In this document: positions 35,969 to 44,558 of the stretch, in pieces
Numbering within the stretch: the first letter of the stretch is position 1
How the letters are laid out: every line of letters starts with the position of its first letter
Origin: JANWJE01 sp044326545
Lineage (GTDB): Bacteria > Chlamydiota > Chlamydiia > Chlamydiales > Parachlamydiaceae
Length of the DNA: 64,000 nucleotides
Assembly: GCA_044326545.1 (NCBI GenBank)
Contig: JBIRBM010000009.1
Location: 6,442-70,441, forward strand
Direction: 5' to 3'
Notes under the pieces: generated by a model
Seen by the model: the letters and a program-made list of their open reading frames with translations, nothing else
Told to the model about the DNA's origin: nothing
Database searches by the model: none
Program-made: the position numbers and the translations under genes

Positions 35969-38632
35969 CTATTTGTTTATATGCCCATTCAATAAACCGG
36001 CCAGTTTAAACATATCAACCATGTCCTTTGTCCCCAACACCTTGGCTAGTGCTTCATCAGGGCAAATCAGTCTCTTGTTTGTCTCATTCTGTAAATTTCG
36101 CGTTTTAATATAGTCCCAAACCTTTTTTATCACTTCGCCACGGGACAGCTCAGAGACTCCCACAATAGCGGCAAGCTCAGACGATAAACGATAAGTGGGC
36201 ATAGCTCGCGCAGCCTTGGCCTTCACTTCTTTTTCCTTCACCGCTTTAACCGATTTGCCCCCCTTCCCTTTCTGAGACTTTTCTTTTGTTGACGTCATCT
36301 CATCTGGTGTTGACCGATCAACGTCTTGTGATTTTGCTTTCCCTATTGTCTTTGCCTTTTTGTCAGCCCCTTTTTTCTCTTTTGTTTTTTTCTGATAAGG
36401 CGTGCGTGGATGACTTGGGTATTTTGTATTTAACTGATCGATTTGATTGACAATCACGTCGCATTCAGGAAAGGTCGAGCATGAATAAAATGTTTTCCCA
36501 TAACGGGACTTGCGGGCAACCATCATCCCCGAACAATCAATTGCCGGGCATGCAGGTAAATCTTCCTGAACAATAGGCGCCTCTCCTTTTTTTGGAATAT
36601 TGACAATCCCCTTGCACTCAGGATAGCGTGTGCACCCTAAGAAGGCGCCAAAGCGGCCGTGACGCACCTTCATTTCAGATTCGCATTTCGGACAAACCTG
36701 ATCCCAATTAAAATCTGCCGCATAGTCCTCTTTATTAAAGCTCATCTCTTCAATCGGGACTGAATAGGTGCAATCGGGGTAGCGGGAGCATCCATAAAAA
36801 TACTTAGAGCGAGACCAAATTTTCTGTAATTTCCCCTCTTGGCATTGTGGACAGTCAATATCAGTCATCACTTTTGGAACAAAGGCTTCTTTCATGGCGA
36901 TTTCAAGCGTTGGATTAAATTGATCCCAAAATTCCTGGATCAACTCTTTCCAATCTTTACCATTTTCAGCCACCAATTCAAGATTGTCCTCCATCTTCGC
37001 TGTAAATCCGATGCTCATAATTTCTTGAAAACTCGATTCAAGCATTTGAGCGATCACTTGCCCTAATTCAGTGGGCTTCAGCCTTCCGTTTTCTTTGACC
37101 GTGTATTCCCGGCTCTGAATTTTATTCATAATGGTTGCATAAGTCGAAGGGCGTCCAATCCCCGACTTCTCCAATTCCTTTACCAAAGAGGCCTCTGTAA
37201 AACGTGGAGGATGACGTGTGAATGCTTGCTCAGCCTTTAATTCCTCTAAAATCAATGCCTGCCCTTCATACAAATTCGGCAAAATTTTGTTGTCATCATC
37301 TTTTTCTTCATCATCAAATTTTTCTTCATAAACAGCTAAGAATCCAGGGAACTTCATCATCGACCCTGTGGCCCTTAAGACAATATTTTCTCCTCCTTGA
37401 AGATCTGCAGAAACAGTATCATAGACAGCAGCAACCATTTGAGAAGCTAAAAAACGGCGCCATATCAGCTGATAAAGCATAAACTGTTCTTTGGTCAAAT
37501 AGTCTTTAATCATTTCCGGAGAATGATGGAGATTGGTTGGACGAATGGCTTCGTGCGCATCTTGAGCACTTTTTTGTCCAGCATATTGCTTTGCTTCAGT
37601 TGGAACATATTCAAGTCCATACACATGTTGAATATATTGACGCGCCTCTGCTATTGCTTCAGAAACGATCCGAACAGAATCGGTACGCATGTAGGTAATC
37701 AACCCTTCGGAACCCTCGACCCCTAAATCAATCCCCTCATAAAGACCTTGGGCAATGCTCATTGTCCTAGAAGAGGAAAAACCATAATGGCGACTTGCCT
37801 CCTGCTGCAAAGTTGACGTAATGAAAGGAGCAACCGGATTGCGTTTTTTCTCTTTACGCTCGACTTTTAAAACATGAAATGGACCTGGGCGCATACGATC
37901 CAAAATCGCATAAGCAGCCTCTTGATTGCTGACTAAAGTGACCTCTTTGCCTTCAATCAGTTCTTTTTCAACACGTTTGCCATCAACAGAATAAAGATTT
38001 CCATAAAATAACCTCTCTTCAGAACCTGTTTTTAAAATAGCCCCTAAATTCCAATATTCTACAGGTTTAAAAGCCTCAATTGTTTTCTCCCTATCCACCG
38101 CTAATTTTAGAGCAACAGATTGGACGCGGCCGGCTGAAAGAAAATTCTCACGACCTCGCTGAATTCGACGATTTAAAAGGGGAGAGATTTTATATCCCAC
38201 AATCCGATCAAGCAAACGGCGTGCTTGCTGCGCATTGACAAGAGAAAGATCAATTTCACGAGGAGTTTCCAACGCTTTAAGCACAACATCTTTAGTGATA
38301 GAGTTAAAGGAGACTCTTTTTGTCTGAGTGCCGGGAGGTAGAATTTCCCTAATATGCCAAGCGATCGCCTCCCCTTCCCGATCAGGATCGGGAGATAAAT
38401 AGACCACATCGCATTCTTTGGCAGCCTTGCGAAGGCGAGAGATAACCTCTTCTTTATTAGGTAAAATCGTGTATTTGGGTTCAAACCCATGTTCAATATC
38501 GATTCCAAACTCTTTTTCAGGCAAATCGCGGATATGGCCAACCGATGACTCAATAAGATAATTGGGACCCAAAATTTTTTTGAGTGTTTTGATTTTAGCA
38601 GGCGATTCTACAATTATTAACGATTTACCCAT
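35969..38632 (-). CDS. topA: DNA topoisomerase I with C-terminal SWIB domain
   Basis: Type IA topoisomerase that relaxes negative supercoils. TOPRIM start MGKSLIIVESPAKIKTLKK, acidic DPDREGEAIAWH, and the active-site GLITYMRTDS with Tyr314. Three zinc-ribbon repeats of the C-C...C-C type follow (about 585-720, e.g. CPQCQEGKLQKIW...YGCSRYPDC). After a Lys-rich linker, residues about 800-887 form a SWIB/MDM2 domain (YRLSSELAAIVGVSELSRGE). Fusion of SWIB to TopA is characteristic of chlamydiae; SWIB domains are otherwise mostly eukaryotic chromatin proteins. It is 72 bases after dprA. Confidence 0.96.
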   Translation of the reverse strand: MGKSLIIVESPAKIKTLKKILGPNYLIESSVGHIRDLPEKEFGIDIEHGFEPKYTILPNKEEVISRLRKAAKECDVVYLSPDPDREGEAIAWHIREILPPGTQTKRVSFNSITKDVVLKALETPREIDLSLVNAQQARRLLDRIVGYKISPLLNRRIQRGRENFLSAGRVQSVALKLAVDREKTIEAFKPVEYWNLGAILKTGSEERLFYGNLYSVDGKRVEKELIEGKEVTLVSNQEAAYAILDRMRPGPFHVLKVERKEKKRNPVAPFITSTLQQEASRHYGFSSSRTMSIAQGLYEGIDLGVEGSEGLITYMRTDSVRIVSEAIAEARQYIQHVYGLEYVPTEAKQYAGQKSAQDAHEAIRPTNLHHSPEMIKDYLTKEQFMLYQLIWRRFLASQMVAAVYDTVSADLQGGENIVLRATGSMMKFPGFLAVYEEKFDDEEKDDDNKILPNLYEGQALILEELKAEQAFTRHPPRFTEASLVKELEKSGIGRPSTYATIMNKIQSREYTVKENGRLKPTELGQVIAQMLESSFQEIMSIGFTAKMEDNLELVAENGKDWKELIQEFWDQFNPTLEIAMKEAFVPKVMTDIDCPQCQEGKLQKIWSRSKYFYGCSRYPDCTYSVPIEEMSFNKEDYAADFNWDQVCPKCESEMKVRHGRFGAFLGCTRYPECKGIVNIPKKGEAPIVQEDLPACPAIDCSGMMVARKSRYGKTFYSCSTFPECDVIVNQIDQLNTKYPSHPRTPYQKKTKEKKGADKKAKTIGKAKSQDVDRSTPDEMTSTKEKSQKGKGGKSVKAVKEKEVKAKAARAMPTYRLSSELAAIVGVSELSRGEVIKKVWDYIKTRNLQNETNKRLICPDEALAKVLGTKDMVDMFKLAGLLNGHINK

Positions 38633-38671
38633 GTTGATACCACTCCATCAATCAGCTTCTTTTCGATCTTT

Positions 38672-38699
38672 ATTGAGAAGGTGTCAACACCTTCTCAAT
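38672..38699. terminator. Perfect inverted repeat between dprA and topA
   Basis: ATTGAGAAGGTGT and its exact complement ACACCTTCTCAAT, separated by two bases, form a 13-pair stem just after the dprA stop and 40 bases before topA. The minus-strand sequence after it is AATAAAGATCG, so there is no U tract; it may be a weak terminator, an mRNA-stability stem or a protein-binding site. Confidence 0.4.
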
Positions 38700-38704
38700 C
38701 ATCT

Positions 38705-39793
38705 TTAGATTTTTTTATAAATTTTACCGGGATATTCTTTAACCATTTTTTTTAGAACTAAACTCATTAATACCCCATTTAATTTTGCAATAGGCCATTG
38801 AATCCGAAGAACAAGCTCCTCGACTGACATTTCTTGAATCGGCATCTGGTTTAATAACTCTTTCTCCTCTTGATCGAGATGAAACGAGGATTTTTTTTCA
38901 GATTTAAACACAAGAGGCAAAGAATAATGGTCAAACATTCTGAGAATATCGTCGACATTTTCTATTAATGTTGCCTTATGTTCTTTAATCAGAGCATGAT
39001 TACCTTTAAAAGAATCGCAATCGACTCTCCCGGGAAGAGCAAAAACCGGCCGCCCTTGCCCCAAGGCAAGAGCAGCCGTTAGCATCGCTCCACTTTTCTG
39101 AGGTGCTTCAATTAGAATGGTTCCCATCGTCATCCCGCTGACAATCCGATTACGCCTAGGAAAATGATGCCGATCTGGAGGCGTTTTCATTGGAAATTCA
39201 CTAATAAGAGCCCCTTTTTGCTGAATTTGACGAGCTAAATCCTGATTTTCAGTTGGATAAATAGCCGCCAATCCCGAACCTAATACAGCTAACGTTCTTC
39301 CATGTTCTAATGCTCCCTGATGAGCCACTGTATCAATCCCCCTCGCTAAGCCGCTGACAATAGTAAAACCAGCTTGCGAGAGTTTAATACTGAGCTCTTT
39401 GGCCATTTCTTGTCCATAAATACTGCAATGGCGAGTTCCAACAATTGCTAAAGAGCGTTGATCTTCTCTGGTTAAGGTTCCTTGCATGTAGAGAATCAGG
39501 GGGCAATCATGAATTTCAAGTAACCGGCGCGGATATTGAGGACTTGTAAAAGGAATGAGATGGGCTTGCAAACGATCGGCTAACGCAAGATCGTCTCTCC
39601 ATCGTTGATCTTCTATTCCTTTTTTCCAACCCTGTAATACTTTAGGGCCAAACCCAGGAAAAGCTGCGATTTGCTCTAGAGGTGCTTGCAATAGGGCAGA
39701 AGCTGAACCATATTGCTCCATTAAAAAGCGCACTTTGCTTGCGCCAACATAAGGCAAGCGACTGATAATCAATAATGCTTCAAGTTCTTCCAA
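38705..39793 (-). CDS. dprA: DNA processing protein DprA/Smf
   Basis: Loads RecA on incoming single-stranded DNA during natural transformation. An N-terminal helix-hairpin-helix-like region (IAAFPGFGPKVLQGW), then the Rossmann-like DprA core: SLAIVGTRHCSIYGQEMA, SGLARGIDTVAHQGAL, LGSGLAAIYPTENQDLA, HHFPRRNRIVSGM and SGAMLTAALALGQGRPVF. The last ~65 residues form a winged-helix-like DML1 domain. 362 residues is normal. Same-strand partner of topA. Confidence 0.95.
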   Translation of the reverse strand: MEELEALLIISRLPYVGASKVRFLMEQYGSASALLQAPLEQIAAFPGFGPKVLQGWKKGIEDQRWRDDLALADRLQAHLIPFTSPQYPRRLLEIHDCPLILYMQGTLTREDQRSLAIVGTRHCSIYGQEMAKELSIKLSQAGFTIVSGLARGIDTVAHQGALEHGRTLAVLGSGLAAIYPTENQDLARQIQQKGALISEFPMKTPPDRHHFPRRNRIVSGMTMGTILIEAPQKSGAMLTAALALGQGRPVFALPGRVDCDSFKGNHALIKEHKATLIENVDDILRMFDHYSLPLVFKSEKKSSFHLDQEEKELLNQMPIQEMSVEELVLRIQWPIAKLNGVLMSLVLKKMVKEYPGKIYKKI

Positions 39794-40332
39794 AGAGACT
39801 CCATTTACCTAAACAGGCAATTTAAGGCTTCGATCCTCAAGAGCTTTCGCTTCAACCCAAATGACGCTCCTAGTGCATAAGAACCTGTTCAACATGTTTG
39901 ATCACGATCCTGAACAGGTTCTAAGGTCAGTGAGTCAGAAATCAACACAACTTCAGCGACCGCTTCTGACGACCATCTTTTGTCTGTCAGCAAGAGAGCC
40001 TTTACGCCATCGGGCACTCAACCGCTCTTTCTTGCTTTTGCTGTATCTTAAGCTATTCTCTTTCTTTATCTGTGAACATGCGCAAACTCTATACGGTCAA
40101 GGAAAATTTTCAACAAGCAAAATTTTCAATCACGACAGGTATACACATTAAATAACTTTAAACACAATTAATTTATTGTTAAGAAAATTGTTTTTAATTA
40201 ATATAAATTTATTCAGATAAAATTTAATGTCAGAACAGATTGAATTTTACCTAAGATGAGTTCATCATTTCGACTTTTGAAATCATCCTCTTCCTGTTCA
40301 AGGTGAACGACTAACATTAAAGATTTTGGATC
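39794..40332. other. Spacer without gene, one small fold-back
   Basis: I see no gene here; a frame at 39861-40151 has no ribosome site and starts with a copy of the repeat. AGAACCTGTTCA (39880-39891) and its exact complement (39911-39922) form a 12-pair hairpin of the AGAACCTGTTCA family. The part after 40150 is strongly AT-rich and could hold the promoter of the DMT gene. Confidence 0.7.
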
Positions 40333-40656
40333 ATGACAACAATTATTCTTCTCATTTTGTCAAATATTTTTATGACATTTGCCTGGTATGGACATCTAAA
40401 ATATCGTTCATCCCCTCTGCTCATCGCTATCTTAGCAAGCTGGGGGATCGCATTTTTTGAATACTGCCTTCAAGTTCCGGCTAACAGAATAGGCAGTTAT
40501 CAATTTTCAACGGTTCAATTAAAAACGATTCAAGAGATCATCACTCTGGTTGTCTTTTGTTTTTTCTCTTATTTCTACATGAATGAACCTGTCACCCTTA
40601 ATCAAATGATCGGCTTTGGATTCATGGTTCTTGCCGCTTATTTTATTTTTTCATAA
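40333..40656 (+). CDS. Small DMT-family membrane protein (DUF486)
   Basis: 107-residue protein with four membrane spans: a start in the membrane (IILLILSNIFMTFAWYGHL), ALIAILASWGIAFFEYCLQVPANRIG, TIQEIITLVVFCFFSYFYM and IGFGFMVLAAYFIFS. The EYCLQVPANRIG and LKTIQEIITL stretches are the family's conserved core. It resembles half of a drug/metabolite transporter; its substrate is unknown. A hairpin follows the stop by five bases. Confidence 0.88.
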   Translation: MTTIILLILSNIFMTFAWYGHLKYRSSPLLIAILASWGIAFFEYCLQVPANRIGSYQFSTVQLKTIQEIITLVVFCFFSYFYMNEPVTLNQMIGFGFMVLAAYFIFS

Positions 40657-40660
40657 AAAA

Positions 40661-40680
40661 GGCGGCTATTTCTAGCCGCC
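40661..40680 (+). terminator. Hairpin terminator after the DMT gene
   Basis: GGCGGCTA and TAGCCGCC pair over the loop TTTC, five bases after the stop codon, followed by AATGATTTTCTTTCC, a moderate T-rich tail. Confidence 0.65.
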
Positions 40681-41219
40681 AATGATTTTCTTTCCAATTA
40701 GAAAGAAATTGTAACAGTCCCGCTGACTTTTACAACCTGAATGACAGGTTGTCGATCAGTTGAAGCATTACTGAGAGATAAATGTCGCAAGGGAAAGAGA
40801 TCAACAAAATGATCTTCGGACTTCCCTATCTCTTCAAGTATAAGAGCGCGATGACATATGCTCACAATTTTCTCCATCTACCCTTAAAGGATAGTTACTT
40901 GAAAACGGCAATTAGGTCATTTCCTTGAGCAACTGAACTTTTCTCCAGTTAATGTGATGTTATTGAGATCGTCGATCAAAATAACATGATGATTTTCTAG
41001 ATTCCAAGACAATGGCTTTTAGCCATGATCTCTAACGTCGTTCTCGTCATTCTTTTGTATCTCGTCTGAAAAATGAAAACATCTCCCAAGACGAGGTTTA
41101 TTGCTTATTTTTTTGAAAAATCCCCATTCTTGTGGCTTCGAGCTCTATTGATAATAGCCTCATGTCACCTCCTTCTTTGCTCCATCGTTCCACGCTTTGG
41201 GGAATAGGTCACCCTCTTC

Positions 41220-41288
41220 TCACTCAACTTACACATTCAGAGCTTGCGCTTCAGCCCAAATAGTGCTCCCGGTGCGTAAGTTGAGTCT
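41220..41288. repeat. Dispersed palindromic repeat, ACTCACCTTACG family, shortened copy
   Basis: The left arm CACTCAACTTACAC and right arm GTGCGTAAGTTGAGT pair, with AGAGCTTGCGCTTCAGCCC inside. Compared with the copy at 8902 the left arm lacks the GGGAGCGCGATTTGG block, so the hairpin is internally deleted. Confidence 0.6.
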
Positions 41289-41321
41289 TTTCATTCTAGA
41301 GCCTGTTTAAAAGAGACTCTT

Positions 41322-41484
41322 AGAACCTGTTCAATGTCTACTGATCAGGATCCTTTGCTGCTATAAATGGGCCATCAACTCACAAAAATCATAGGGAATA
41401 TTTAAAATATTGCCGCAAATTTTTGTGAGTTGATCCCCCATTTTAGCAAAAAAATCATCCGATCGAAGAGTTTGAAGAGGTTCG
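41322..41484. repeat. 163-bp fold-back element with AGAACCTGTTCA ends
   Basis: The left end AGAACCTGTTCAATGTCT and the reverse complement of the right end CGAACCTCTTCAAACTCT begin two long arms that also share ATCAACTCACAAAAAT exactly; the centre is AATATTTAAAATATT. The left arm CTGATCAGGATCCTTTGC matches GATGATCAGGATGCTTTGC in the fold-back at 8357-8634. A 63-codon frame on the minus strand (41361-41552) lies mostly inside the arms and is rejected. The remainder of the 40657-41755 spacer, beyond the hairpins listed, shows no gene or known RNA. Confidence 0.75.
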
Positions 41485-41755
41485 AATCTCATATCACTCA
41501 CCTTGCGTAAAAAGAAGAGGGTAAGAAGACTGAAACGCGATTTTTCAATCATGTGAGCTCTCAGACTATACTAAGAGTCAAGTGCTTTTGATCTTATTTT
41601 TGAACGCGTTTGAAGAAGGAGGTTCAAAATAAAAAATAGAAGCATTGTATGACTCTCTTTTGTGTAGCATCCAACGATTAAATGCGCAAGCCCAAAGGAC
41701 CAAAACACATGAAGACAGTCTCTAAGAAGCGAAGAGAATATACATAATATCCGAA

Positions 41756-42514
41756 TTAATGTCCTAAAGCATTTTTTCTTTCTTCTATATACTGATTCAA
41801 AGAGGCATGTCCGATTTGATAAGCGTGATGTGCTTTATCGCCTCCTGCCGTCTGCTGAGATGAATGTTGCAAATGTTGCCAAACAGTCATCTCTTCCTCT
41901 AATTGTCCCACTTGTTGATAGAGCATTCCCAAGCGAACTAAATTAAAGGCATACAACACAGGATGTGTTTCTCCGCCTAATTGATCGAGCTCTTGTTTGA
42001 GCTGTTTGGCTTTGGCTAAAGCATCTGTATAAAGCCCTTGACCAATTAATAGAGAAGCCTCGGTATACTCTTGGTAAAGCTTAAGGTGATCAAACTCAGT
42101 TCTCTTAAAAACATCATCAACAAACAGTTGCGCTTTAGATACGTCACCATTGACCAGCAAAATCTGGGCAAGAGGCCCTTCATATTGAGGTTTTAATTCG
42201 GGATGACGCTCTATAATTGCCTGTAATCGTTCAAGGTTGGCAGAAAGAAGCGATGGATTTGATGTAGCGGCTGCTTGCTCAATTTGAGTAAAGAGTGCTT
42301 GAGCCTCAAAAAAATCTTTTTCAGCATCCAATGTTCGCCAAGCAATCAACCGAGAGGTTAAAATCAATAAACCAATAAGGCCGAGAAAAACCCAAATAAA
42401 GAGATTCTTATGCATGATCAACCACTCAACTATCGGATGAGAAGTCCAATCTTCATCGGAGTGAATCGTATTATGAGGAGGAGAATTGGCAGATTTGTCC
42501 ATAGCGGTCATCAT
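41756..42514 (-). CDS. Membrane-anchored TPR-like hypothetical protein
   Basis: 252 residues with one membrane span (NLFIWVFLGLIGLLILTSRLI, about 37-57) after a hydrophilic N terminus, then helical pairs resembling degenerate TPR units, e.g. DFFEAQALFTQIEQAA, LAQILLVNGDVSKAQLFVDDVF and LVRLGMLYQQVGQLEEEMTVW. The layout recalls the YfgM/AncA type of membrane TPR protein, which works with the Sec machinery in E. coli; orthology is not shown. Divergent from parB across 211 bases. Confidence 0.65.
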   Translation of the reverse strand: MMTAMDKSANSPPHNTIHSDEDWTSHPIVEWLIMHKNLFIWVFLGLIGLLILTSRLIAWRTLDAEKDFFEAQALFTQIEQAAATSNPSLLSANLERLQAIIERHPELKPQYEGPLAQILLVNGDVSKAQLFVDDVFKRTEFDHLKLYQEYTEASLLIGQGLYTDALAKAKQLKQELDQLGGETHPVLYAFNLVRLGMLYQQVGQLEEEMTVWQHLQHSSQQTAGGDKAHHAYQIGHASLNQYIEERKNALGH

Positions 42515-42725
42515 ATTGGGTTAAATGTTGTGGAGGTCGAGCAAAAACCTTGTTTGTAAATTTGATAACGCATCATAATTTAAGCGATGATATTTTTCAG
42601 CATTTTCTTTAAAAAGGTCATGAAAATTTAAAGAGCGAACCATCGAGGGGCTTTACATGACGCGGATTCCCCCCATTTAATCCCGTCTAAACAAACAAAC
42701 AAACAAAAACGCAGGATAAATAAAG

Positions 42726-43586
42726 ATGGATGATTTTTCTTTATTCGGAACACTGGCGCAACAGACAATCGGAGAAGATGACTTAAAATCGGATGAACTT
42801 AAACACATCCCTCTTGCCTTGATTCGAGTCAACCCCTATCAACCAAGGCGAGAATTTAAATCCGAAGATCTCAAAGAATTGGCTCAATCTATTTCGTCGG
42901 TTGGACTTCTCCATCCTCCTCTCGTGCGTCGATTACCGGAGTCTGATCTGTACGAATTGATTTCGGGCGAACGTCGCTTTCGAGCCGCTCAATTGGCTAA
43001 TTTAAGCACAATTGCAGTTTATATCCGCTCAACCAATTATTGTGTTTCGGCTCAAGCAGCTTTAATTGAAAATATTCAAAGAGTCGACCTTAATTCCCTT
43101 GAAATCGCACGCGCTTTAAAGCGATTAATCACGGAATTCGGACTCACGCAAGATCAATTATCTCATCAATTAGGAAAAAAGCGATCAACGCTTGCCAATT
43201 ATTTGCGTTTATTAACCCTTCCATCCACTATTCAAGAGAGTCTGTCTAAAGATTTTATTACCATGGGGCATGCTAAAGCAATCTTAGCGTTAGATGAAGA
43301 AGCCAAACAAATGCTTTTGCACGAAATCATTTTGCGAGATGATCTTAATGTACGGCAAGCGGAACAGGCGGCACAGCGAATTGGAGAAAAAGCAAAAAAA
43401 CAACAATTAAGTTATATCCCAAGAGATTTTTATCTAGAAGAATTAGAGGGAAAAATAAGAGAAAAATTGGGAACAAAAGTTTTCATTCAGCCAAAAGGAA
43501 AAAAAGGGAGAATTTTGATCGATTATTATAATCTAGACGATCTAGATCGTTTACTGATTTTGTTCGGAGTGAAGGAAGAGAGATAA
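42726..43586 (+). CDS. parB: Chromosome partitioning protein ParB
   Basis: CTP-dependent DNA clamp that binds parS sites and helps segregate the chromosome origin with ParA. The N-terminal ParB/Srx domain starts IPLALIRVNPYQPRREF (about 26-42) and contains the GERRFRAAQLA arginine-rich box; the helix-turn-helix reads GLTQDQLSHQLGKKRSTLAN (about 139-158). The C-terminal dimerisation region follows. 286 residues is normal. Its stop TAA directly abuts the epimerase ATG, so the two are co-translated. No parA gene is in the window. Confidence 0.95.
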   Translation: MDDFSLFGTLAQQTIGEDDLKSDELKHIPLALIRVNPYQPRREFKSEDLKELAQSISSVGLLHPPLVRRLPESDLYELISGERRFRAAQLANLSTIAVYIRSTNYCVSAQAALIENIQRVDLNSLEIARALKRLITEFGLTQDQLSHQLGKKRSTLANYLRLLTLPSTIQESLSKDFITMGHAKAILALDEEAKQMLLHEIILRDDLNVRQAEQAAQRIGEKAKKQQLSYIPRDFYLEELEGKIREKLGTKVFIQPKGKKGRILIDYYNLDDLDRLLILFGVKEER

Positions 43587-44558
43587 ATGAAACAAAAAAA
43601 ATGCGTGTTTATTACCGGAGCAGCAGGCTTTATTGGATTTCATATGGCCGCCCATCTGCACGAAAAAGGAGATGACGTCATCGGATATGATAATTTCAAT
43701 CCTTATTATTCCCCTCAATTAAAACGGGCCCGTGCCGACATATTAGCCGCAAAAGGGATTCGTATTTTAGAAGGGGATATTTGCGACAGCAGTGCTTTAA
43801 AACAGGCAATTGAAGAGCTTGGGATCACCCATATCTTACATCTAGCTGCCCAAGCAGGGGTGCGTTATTCTTTACAGAACCCTCATACCTATCTCCAATC
43901 AAATATCGAAGGGTTTTTAAATATTTTAGAGGTTTGCCGCCATTATCCCACAATCCCTCTCATTTATGCGTCTTCCTCATCTGTTTATGGTTTAAACGAT
44001 CAGGCACCTTTTTCTGTACAAGATCGCACTGATCAACAAGCGAGCTTGTATGGTGTCACAAAAAAAACCAATGAATTGATGGCTCAAACCTATCATCACT
44101 TATTCGGAATTGCGGTCACCGGACTGCGTTTTTTTACCGTTTACGGCCCCTGGGGGCGCCCCGACATGGCCTATTTTTCTTTTACACAAGCGATATTGGA
44201 AGGGCGTCCGATAGACATTTATAACCACGGAAAAATGAAACGTGATTTCACCTATATTGATGATATTGTCAGTGGAGTGGCTGCGGCTCTAGATCGCGCC
44301 CTTCCATGCGCAATCTTTAATTTAGGACATCATCATCCCGAAGAGTTGCTCCATCTGATTCACTTGCTCGAAAAAGAGTTAGGCTGCCAAGCAAAAAAAA
44401 TCATGCTCCCGATGCAGCAAGGGGATGTCCTCTCCACTTATGCAGATATTGAAGAAAGTCGAAAAGAGCTGGGGTTTGATCCAAAGGTCTCTCTTGAAGA
44501 AGGAATTTCGCGGTTTATTCAGTGGTATAAAGCATCTGGTTCTTTTTTTTGCCGTTGA
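43587..44558 (+). CDS. NAD-dependent sugar-nucleotide epimerase (UDP-glucuronate 4-epimerase-like)
   Basis: Extended short-chain dehydrogenase: Rossmann motif FITGAAGFIGFHMA (8-21), YDNFNPYYSPQLKRARA (about 35-51), LAAQAGVRYSLQNP, catalytic SSSSVYG and YGVTKK (Tyr-x3-Lys), then LRFFTVYGPWGRPDMA. The DNFNxYY and GPWGRPDMA signatures are those of UDP-glucuronate 4-epimerases making UDP-galacturonate for surface glycans; a UDP-GlcNAc/glucose epimerase cannot be excluded. Starts directly after parB; its last 44 bases overlap the convergent hydrolase gene. Confidence 0.88.
   Translation: MKQKKCVFITGAAGFIGFHMAAHLHEKGDDVIGYDNFNPYYSPQLKRARADILAAKGIRILEGDICDSSALKQAIEELGITHILHLAAQAGVRYSLQNPHTYLQSNIEGFLNILEVCRHYPTIPLIYASSSSVYGLNDQAPFSVQDRTDQQASLYGVTKKTNELMAQTYHHLFGIAVTGLRFFTVYGPWGRPDMAYFSFTQAILEGRPIDIYNHGKMKRDFTYIDDIVSGVAAALDRALPCAIFNLGHHHPEELLHLIHLLEKELGCQAKKIMLPMQQGDVLSTYADIEESRKELGFDPKVSLEEGISRFIQWYKASGSFFCR

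Noticed and set aside
39861..40151. 96-codon frame downstream of dprA
   Set aside because: Begins in the AGAACCTGTTCA hairpin and has no ribosome site; sequence reads as translated spacer.
40687..40752. Small palindromes (TTTCTTTC...GAAAGAAA and ACAACCTG...CAGGTTGT) after the DMT gene
   Set aside because: Short AT-rich pairings expected by chance in such a spacer; noted but not called as elements.
41361..41552. 63-codon minus-strand frame
   Set aside because: Most of it is the arms of the 41322-41484 fold-back.
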